A program made the translations under genes and the position numbers. This document shows, piece after piece, positions 1 to 4,961 of a stretch of 6,806 bases of DNA. Origin of the DNA: Gammaproteobacteria bacterium (GTDB lineage: Bacteria > Pseudomonadota > Gammaproteobacteria > JAJDOJ01); NCBI GenBank assembly GCA_027030565.1, contig JALVEU010000368.1, positions 1 to 6,806 on the forward strand, in the 5' to 3' direction. Position 1 is the stretch's first letter. The number at the start of each line of letters is the position of its first letter. Below the pieces are notes generated by a model, which was not told the origin of the DNA, did no database searches, and saw only the letters and a list, made by a program, of their open reading frames with translations.

Positions 1-228
1 CAACGCCGCCCACAGCGGCCAGAGCAGCAGCGAGTGGGTGGGGCCGCGGTGCCAGTAGGCCAGGTACGCCAACGGCCCGGCCACCAGGGCCACGATATCC
101 ACGTCGGGAAACGCCGCGGCGGCCGCACCCAGCCACGTCCAGCCCGCGGGTGTGAACCCCCCGCGCCGGTGGCCCCCGTACACCCGGGCGATCACCGCCC
201 CGGCCAGCGCATGGGTCACCGTGTCCAC
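1..228 (-). CDS. YdjM-like membrane-bound metal-dependent hydrolase (PF04307), partial, C-terminus beyond window
   Basis: The first 76 codons are visible and run off the left edge in frame. The N-terminus MDTVTHALAGAVIARV matches the family signature (MDxxTHxLxGA). It is followed by FPDVDIV (residues 40-46) and HRGPTHSLLLWPLW (60-73), whose His and Asp residues are the presumed metal ligands and lie next to hydrophobic segments. The family (E. coli YdjM and relatives) consists of small inner-membrane proteins annotated as metal-dependent hydrolases; their natural substrate is not established. GTG at 226-228 is chosen because an in-frame TGA lies at 244-246, a GGGAG Shine-Dalgarno (238-242) sits 9 nt upstream, and the family motif begins there. 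It follows the RND stop by 45 nt, so it is probably the last visible gene of the same operon. The link to the transporter is inferred from position only. Confidence 0.85.
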   Translation of the reverse strand, partial: MDTVTHALAGAVIARVYGGHRRGGFTPAGWTWLGAAAAAFPDVDIVALVAGPLAYLAYWHRGPTHSLLLWPLWAAL

Positions 229-271
229 GGTCCGGCACTCCCGTCACGGCCGGCGGCCAGGGGCTCGGACC
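229..271 (-). promoter_or_regulatory. Intergenic inverted repeat enclosing the Shine-Dalgarno of the YdjM-like gene
   Basis: This nearly fills the 45-nt gap between the RND stop and the GTG start. On the transcript GGTCCG (266-271) can pair with CGGACC (229-234), and an inner CCC can pair with the GGG of the GGGAG Shine-Dalgarno (238-242). There is no U-tract, so it is not an intrinsic terminator. It might dampen translation unless ribosomes arrive from the upstream gene. In DNA this rich in GC a chance fold is quite possible. Confidence 0.3.
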
Positions 272-273
272 AC

Positions 274-2583
274 TCAGCCACGCGCCAGCAGCCAGCGGGC
301 CAGTGCAGGCAGCAGGAGGATCGCGCCCAGCATGTTCACCAGGAACATGAAGGTCAGCAGGATCCCCATGTCCGCCTGGAACTGGAGCGGCGACAGGATC
401 CAGGTGGCCACGCCGGCCGCCAGGGTGAGCCCGGTGAAGATCACCCCGCTGCCGGTGATGCGCAGTGTGCGCCGATAGGCCTCCCCCAAGGGGTGTCCGC
501 TCCGCAGCTCCTCGGCCAGCCTGCTGTAGATGTAGATCCCATAGTCCACTCCGATCCCCACGCCCAGGGCCACCACGGGGAGCGTGTTCACCTTCAGTCC
601 GATCTCCAGCCAGGCCATGAGTGCATAGGCCAGCACCGAGACCAGGGCCAACGGCAGCACGATGCACAGGGTGCCACGCAGGGAGCGGAAACTCAGCAGA
701 CACAGCACCACGATGGAACCGAAGACGTAGAGCAGGATGGGGAACTGCGCGGCCTGCACCACCTCGTTGGTCGCCGCCATCACCCCCACGTTGCCCGCCG
801 CCAGGCGGAACCGCAGCTTGTCCGAGCCATGCTGCGCCGCCCAGTCCTCGATCCGGCCGACGATGCGTTCGATGGTCTCCGCCTTGTGATCGGCGGTGAA
901 CACATAGACGGGCATGGCGCTGCAATCGGCGTTGAGCAGGCCACTGTCGGTGGGCACATGGGCCACCGACTGCACCAGCATCGCCTGGTTGCGGGGGATG
1001 ACCCGCCACTTGAGGCTGCCTTCGTTCCACCCGGCATTGATGATGCGGGCCACTGTGGGCAGGGCGATCACCGAGCGCACACCGGGTGTCTCGCGCAAGG
1101 CCCAGACGAAGCGGTCGATCTCCCGCATCACCTCGTAGTCGATGCATCCGTCGGGCACCGTCTCGGCGATCACCGTGAGGACATCCACTCCGATGGAGAA
1201 ACGCGCGGCGATCTCCCGCGTGTCCCGGTTGTAGCGGGACTCTGGACGCAACTCGGGGACCCCGGTGTGCAGGTCCCCCACCTGGACGTCTGTGGCCCTC
1301 CAACCACCCACCGCGGCGAGCAACACCGCCGCCGCGACGATGCCCCCTGCCGGACGGGGTTCCACCACCCGTGCCAGGCGGTCCCACAGCGGCGCCAGCC
1401 GGCTCGAGCGTCCCCGCAGCCGGCGACGCAGATCGGGATCGAGCTGGATCAGCGAAAGGAGAACGGGCAGCAAGACCAGGTTGGTGAACAGAATCGAGGC
1501 CACCCCGAGACTCGCCGTCACGGCCATCTCCTGGATGATGGCGATGGAGATCAGGAGTATGGCCACGAAGCCCATGGTGTCGCTGATCAGGGCGACCCCG
1601 CCGGGTACCAGCAGGCGGTGGAAGGCGGCGCGGGCCGCCTGCTCGGCCCCGGCGCCCTCGTAGATCTCCGCGCCCACGGCACTGACCACCTGGACTCCGT
1701 GGCTCACAGCGATGGCGAACACCAAAAAGGGGACCAGGATGGACAGCGGGTCGATGCCCAGTCCGAGCAGCGGGAGCAGGCCCAGCTGCCAGACCACGGC
1801 CACCAGCGAGCAGCCGAGCACCAGTGCCGTCATGCGCCACGAGGCCGAATACAGGCGCACCAGCACCAGGGTGATCAGGAAGGCCACCCCGAAGAAGGCG
1901 ATGACCCGCCGTGCCCCGGCGGTGATGTCGCCCACCACCTTGGCGAACCCGATGATGTGCACGCGCACGCCCTGCGCCTCCAGGGGCTGGCGCACCTGCC
2001 TCTCCAAGGCATCGGCCACGGCCACGTAGTCCAGCCGCCTCCCGGTACGAGGGTCGACCTCCATGAGCCGCGCGCTGACGATGGCCCCCGAGAAATCGTT
2101 GGCGACCAGTCGGCCCACGATCCCCGCCTTGAGGATGTTCTCCCGGACCCGGGCCAGCCCGGCGGCGTCCGGCCTGAAATCGTCCGGGATCACCGGCCCG
2201 CCCGAGATGCCGTCCTCCACCACCTCGGTGAATCGGGTGTTGGGGGTGAACAGCGACTGGACCTGGGCGCGGTCCACACCGGGGATGAAGAACACTGCAT
2301 CCGTGGCCTGGCGCAGCGCCTCGAAGAATGCCGGGGTGAAGATGTCGCCCTTGGGCACGGTGAGCGCCACGACCACCCGGTTGGCGCCGCCGAACTGGTC
2401 GCGGTACTGCAGAAAGGTCTGCATGTATGGATGCTTCAGGGGGAGCAGCTTGGTGAACGCCGCGTCCACGTGCAGCCGGGTGGCGCTCATCCCCATGGCC
2501 AGCGTGAACAGCGCGAAGATCACCAGCACCCAACGCCTGTGGCCGAACACCAGCCGCTCCAGGCGCGCGATCCAGCGCCTCAT
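274..2583 (-). CDS. RND superfamily (MMPL-type) inner-membrane exporter
   Basis: This complete 769-residue protein has the RND two-fold repeat. It has TM1 (about 17-34), a first periplasmic domain (35-225), TM2-TM6 (about 226-379), a cytoplasmic linker, TM7 (about 413-428), a second periplasmic domain (about 430-612) and TM8-TM12 (about 613-762), 12 TMs in all. The second half carries the classic TM motif GVGIGVDYGIYIYSR (674-688) with Asp680, the expected proton-relay residue. The equivalent first-half motif reads VFAIAVSHGVQV (288-299) and has no Asp. The length is well below the roughly 1000 residues of AcrB-type pumps and fits the MMPL/COG1033 group, which includes lipid and hopanoid exporters. 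Two periplasmic Cys (480 in PDGCIDYEVM, 554 in NADCSAMPVY) could form a disulfide. The ATG at 2581-2583 overlaps the propeller stop as ATGA, and GGAGGG (2593-2598) lies 9 nt upstream, so translation is probably coupled. The substrate is unknown; a hydrophobic molecule is inferred from its neighbours. Confidence 0.96.
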   Translation of the reverse strand: MRRWIARLERLVFGHRRWVLVIFALFTLAMGMSATRLHVDAAFTKLLPLKHPYMQTFLQYRDQFGGANRVVVALTVPKGDIFTPAFFEALRQATDAVFFIPGVDRAQVQSLFTPNTRFTEVVEDGISGGPVIPDDFRPDAAGLARVRENILKAGIVGRLVANDFSGAIVSARLMEVDPRTGRRLDYVAVADALERQVRQPLEAQGVRVHIIGFAKVVGDITAGARRVIAFFGVAFLITLVLVRLYSASWRMTALVLGCSLVAVVWQLGLLPLLGLGIDPLSILVPFLVFAIAVSHGVQVVSAVGAEIYEGAGAEQAARAAFHRLLVPGGVALISDTMGFVAILLISIAIIQEMAVTASLGVASILFTNLVLLPVLLSLIQLDPDLRRRLRGRSSRLAPLWDRLARVVEPRPAGGIVAAAVLLAAVGGWRATDVQVGDLHTGVPELRPESRYNRDTREIAARFSIGVDVLTVIAETVPDGCIDYEVMREIDRFVWALRETPGVRSVIALPTVARIINAGWNEGSLKWRVIPRNQAMLVQSVAHVPTDSGLLNADCSAMPVYVFTADHKAETIERIVGRIEDWAAQHGSDKLRFRLAAGNVGVMAATNEVVQAAQFPILLYVFGSIVVLCLLSFRSLRGTLCIVLPLALVSVLAYALMAWLEIGLKVNTLPVVALGVGIGVDYGIYIYSRLAEELRSGHPLGEAYRRTLRITGSGVIFTGLTLAAGVATWILSPLQFQADMGILLTFMFLVNMLGAILLLPALARWLLARG

Positions 2584-3557
2584 CGGTCCGGGCCCTCCAG
2601 CCAGCCTCGCTCCAGCTCCACCACCCCTTTCTCGCCCACGGCGAACACGCGCCCGTCGCCCCGCTGCAGCACGGCGGAGAGCCCGGCCCGATCGGGCCGG
2701 ACGCGCAGGGTGAACGTGCGGCCCCCGTCCCTGCTCACCAGGACCACCCCTCCCAGCCCCACGAGGAGCAGACGCCCGTCCTGCAGCCGGATCCCGTCGG
2801 TCAGCATCTCCTGAGTCCCGGTCTGCACGCGTGCCCAGTGCCGACCGCCGTCCGTGGATCGGTACAGGTGGCCGCGCAGCCCGAAGACGAGTACGACATC
2901 GTCCTCCAACGGCAGCACGCCGAAGAAGGAACCCACATAGGGGGAAGGCAATGGCATCCAGCTCGCACCACGGTCGTCCGAGCGGAAGACATGTCCGGCC
3001 TCCGCGGCCAGATACAACGCACCGGACGGCGCCTCCCGGATCGCATTGAGATGTACGTCCAGCGGCAGGGCATCCGGATCCGCCTCGGCCTCGGGGGCCC
3101 CAGCGACCGGAAACGGCACCGGCGCCCAGTGCCGACCGCCGTCCCGCGTGACCAGATAGCGGCTATAGGCCCCTACGGCGATGCCGTGGATGCCTTCGGA
3201 GTCCATCCAGACGTCCAGCAGCGGTGAGGAATCCTCCGCGTCGGCGTAGACGTCGACCCAGCTCCGCCCACCGTCGGTGCTGCGCAGCACCACGGCGTCG
3301 TGCCCCACCGCCCAGCCGAGGCCGCCCGGGCCCAGTGCCACCGCCGTGAGCAGAACGTCCACGGGCACCCGCGCCGGGTGCCAGATGCGGCCATCGGCCG
3401 AATGGAGGATATGGCCGCGGGCGCCCACCACCACCATGCGCCCCCCGGCTGCGGCGATGTCCAGCAGCAGGTCCCGGGCAGCCAGTGGCGCCTCCGCGGC
3501 ACCCGCCACAGCGAGGGCAAACGAAACGGCCAGCGTGCAAATGCGCGCTGGCCGCAC
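2580..3557 (-). CDS. YCF48/BNR-like secreted beta-propeller protein with six Asp-box repeats
   Basis: From a GTG at 3555-3557 this is a 325-residue protein with a short basic n-region (MRPAR), a hydrophobic core (TLAVSFALAVAGA) and a likely signal-peptidase cut near AEA, so it should be periplasmic. Six Asp boxes of the S-x-D-x-G-x-x-W type are visible at residues 53 (SADGRIW), 93 (STDGGRSW), 137 (TRDGGRHW), 193 (SDDRGASW), 234 (STDGGRHW) and 275 (SRDGGRTF). They are spaced about 40 residues apart, apart from a longer acidic linker between the third and fourth. This fits a six- or seven-bladed propeller of the YCF48/HCF136 or sialidase-like kind. No sialidase active-site arrangement is evident, so a scaffolding or assembly role is more likely than catalysis. 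The start is uncertain. The GTG lacks a Shine-Dalgarno, whereas a CTG at 3582-3584 has a strong one and overlaps the upstream stop. The frame is open further upstream inside DUF1329, but that part is not protein-like. The TGA stop overlaps the next ATG. Confidence 0.9.
   Translation of the reverse strand: MRPARICTLAVSFALAVAGAAEAPLAARDLLLDIAAAGGRMVVVGARGHILHSADGRIWHPARVPVDVLLTAVALGPGGLGWAVGHDAVVLRSTDGGRSWVDVYADAEDSSPLLDVWMDSEGIHGIAVGAYSRYLVTRDGGRHWAPVPFPVAGAPEAEADPDALPLDVHLNAIREAPSGALYLAAEAGHVFRSDDRGASWMPLPSPYVGSFFGVLPLEDDVVLVFGLRGHLYRSTDGGRHWARVQTGTQEMLTDGIRLQDGRLLLVGLGGVVLVSRDGGRTFTLRVRPDRAGLSAVLQRGDGRVFAVGEKGVVELERGWLEGPDR
2593..2598 (-). promoter_or_regulatory. Shine-Dalgarno (GGAGGG) of the RND transporter gene
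   Basis: GGAGGG lies 9 nt before the ATG at 2581-2583, within the last codons of the propeller gene. Together with the ATGA stop/start overlap at 2580-2583 it fixes the transporter start and indicates coupled translation. Confidence 0.7.
2833..2853. repeat. 21-nt direct repeat, copy 1 (Asp-box codons of the propeller gene)
   Basis: These 21 bases are identical to 3124-3144 and encode the DGGRHWA part of the fifth Asp box. The repeat comes from the propeller's internal repeats, not from a mobile or regulatory element. Confidence 0.8.
3124..3144. repeat. 21-nt direct repeat, copy 2 (Asp-box codons of the propeller gene)
   Basis: These 21 bases are identical to 2833-2853 and encode the DGGRHWA part of the third Asp box. 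Exact codon identity between two blades suggests fairly recent blade duplication, gene conversion, or simply shared strong codon preference. Confidence 0.8.
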
Positions 3558-3580
3558 GAACCACTGGTCAAGCCGCGAAC

Positions 3581-4942
3581 TCAGCGTCGACCCTCCCTGC
3601 GCAGCGCGGCCGGGGTGAACTCCTTCTGGTTCATGGGCACGTTGAAGCGGTGAGGTTCGTACTCGCTGAACAACCCCATGGCCAGATAACGCCCGGACTG
3701 CAGGTCGGTGTGGACCTCCAGCACGGACCACAGATTGGGCACGTCGTAATAGTTGATCACATGGGCCTCGGAGACACGCCACAGCTGGTCCCGGTTGTCG
3801 TACTGATCCACCGCCAGCACCTGCCAAGAATCTTCATCGATGTAGAAGGTACGCCGCTTGTAGATGTGCCGCGCCCCGGGCTTCAGCGTGGCCTCCACCA
3901 CCCAGACCCGATGCAGCTCGTAGCGCGGCAGGTCCTGATTGATGTGGTGGGGCGTGAGGATGTCCTTGAATTTCACCTTCGGGTCCTGCAGCCGGTAGCT
4001 GTTGTAGGGCACGTAGATCTCCCGCTTGCCCAGCAGCTTCCAGTCGTAGCGCTCGGGACTCCCGTTGTACATGTCGAACTGATCGGATGTCCGCTGCCCG
4101 TCGGAGGCAGTGCCCGGTGTGTCGAAGGCCACGTTGGGGGCACGGCGCACCCGGCGCTGCCCCGGGTTGTAGACCCAGGCCTTGCGGTGCTCCTTGTTCT
4201 GATCGAGCGTCTCGTGGACCAGGAGGATGTTGCCGGCTAGGCGGGGGGGCGCCACCACCTTCTGCTTGAAGAAGGCGATGATGTTGTTCAGCTTGTCCTC
4301 GGTCATCCCGGGCTGGTGATACCAGAACAGGGAGGCGTCGTTGAACTTCACCAGCGTGTAGTCGCCGCTGCGTGTCGGCGCGGCCTGGGCCACGGTGCGG
4401 CGAGCGGTGTCGGCACGGTAGCGCAGGATATGGTTCCAGATGGCCTCCAGTCCGTTGCTGGGGATCGGGAACGGCACACCGATCACCGCCCCGCGCACCC
4501 CGTTGCCCCCCTCAGTCAGCTCGGCGGTGACGGCCGCCTTGCGCGTCGCCTCGTAGATACGCTGCGGATAGGCCGCCGTGCGGTGCGTGGGATAGACCTT
4601 CATCTTGTAGGTGTCCGGATAGGCCTCGAACAAGGCCTTCTGCCCGGCGGTCAGCCGGTCCGCATAACGCTGCACGTTCGCGGCCGTGATCACGAACAAC
4701 GGCGACTCCTCGGCGAAGGGGTCCAGATAGTGCTGCCCCTTCTTCCACCCCGGGGGCGGCTTGGCGATCCCGCCATCCCAAGCCGGGATGCTCCCGTCGG
4801 CGTTGGCGGCCTTCTCGCCGCCCATGGGGGTCAGGTCCCGGCCGAGGCGGGCGGCTTCCTGCGGGCTGACGGCCGCCCGGACCCCGGGCAGACAGAGGAG
4901 CAGGCCGGCCAGTGCGGCCAGCAGCAGTCGACGATTGCCCAT
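3581..4942 (-). CDS. DUF1329 family secreted periplasmic protein (LolA/LolB-like lipid carrier candidate)
   Basis: This is a 453-residue protein with a Sec signal peptide: MGNRR n-region, Leu/Ala-rich core at about residues 6-18, and a likely cut after VRA (residue 23). The Cys in the core lies in LLLCLPG, which is not a lipobox, so it is probably soluble rather than a lipoprotein. Hallmarks of DUF1329 run through the whole length: LTPMGGEKAANADGSIPAW near the mature N-terminus, DPFAEESPLFVITAANV, MKVYPTHRTAAYP, GVPFPIPSNGLEAIWNHILRY, RRAPNVAFDTPGT, and near the end RHIYKRRTFYIDEDSWQVLA with DQYDNRDQLWR. As I recall, the family is grouped with the LolA/LolB lipid-binding fold, which suggests carriage of a hydrophobic ligand across the periplasm. 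Two in-frame ATGs exist. The one at 4942 is preferred because AGGA (4951-4954) sits 8 nt upstream of it. The ATG at 4951 has no properly spaced Shine-Dalgarno and would add only MED. The TGA stop touches or precedes the propeller gene. Confidence 0.95.
   Translation of the reverse strand: MGNRRLLLAALAGLLLCLPGVRAAVSPQEAARLGRDLTPMGGEKAANADGSIPAWDGGIAKPPPGWKKGQHYLDPFAEESPLFVITAANVQRYADRLTAGQKALFEAYPDTYKMKVYPTHRTAAYPQRIYEATRKAAVTAELTEGGNGVRGAVIGVPFPIPSNGLEAIWNHILRYRADTARRTVAQAAPTRSGDYTLVKFNDASLFWYHQPGMTEDKLNNIIAFFKQKVVAPPRLAGNILLVHETLDQNKEHRKAWVYNPGQRRVRRAPNVAFDTPGTASDGQRTSDQFDMYNGSPERYDWKLLGKREIYVPYNSYRLQDPKVKFKDILTPHHINQDLPRYELHRVWVVEATLKPGARHIYKRRTFYIDEDSWQVLAVDQYDNRDQLWRVSEAHVINYYDVPNLWSVLEVHTDLQSGRYLAMGLFSEYEPHRFNVPMNQKEFTPAALRREGRR
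3591..3597 (-). promoter_or_regulatory. Strong Shine-Dalgarno (GGGAGGG) ahead of the propeller gene
   Basis: On the minus strand GGGAGGG lies inside the last codons of the DUF1329 gene, and its GGAGG core is 7 nt before a CTG at 3582-3584. That CTG overlaps the DUF1329 TGA as CTGA. No ATG, GTG or TTG in the propeller frame lies at a normal distance; the first standard start is the GTG at 3557, about 33 nt away. Either CTG is the start, or the match is a by-product of the Arg-Glu-Gly-Arg codons. Confidence 0.5.
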
Positions 4943-4961
4943 ATCTTCCATCCTGGTCGCG

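Noticed and set aside
229..273. Intrinsic terminator between the RND and YdjM-like genes
   Set aside because: The potential stem is short and no U-tract follows it on the minus strand. The downstream gene has its Shine-Dalgarno inside the region.
34..2814. Very long open frame (926 codons) on the plus strand, antisense to the RND gene
   Set aside because: Its product is dominated by His, Gln, Arg, Gly, Asp and Pro with no hydrophobic core or domain. It is the expected complement of a GC-rich coding frame, while the opposite strand encodes a textbook RND protein and ATGA-coupled neighbours.
2580..3557. Sialidase or glycosidase function for the Asp-box protein
   Set aside because: Asp boxes are structural and occur in many propellers. 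I see no sialidase Arg triad or FRIP-like motif, and the size and operon fit a YCF48-like accessory protein better.
4874..4942. Lipoprotein signal in the DUF1329 protein (Cys in the signal region)
   Set aside because: The context LLLCLPG lacks a small residue before Cys, and a normal signal-peptidase I site (VRA) follows.
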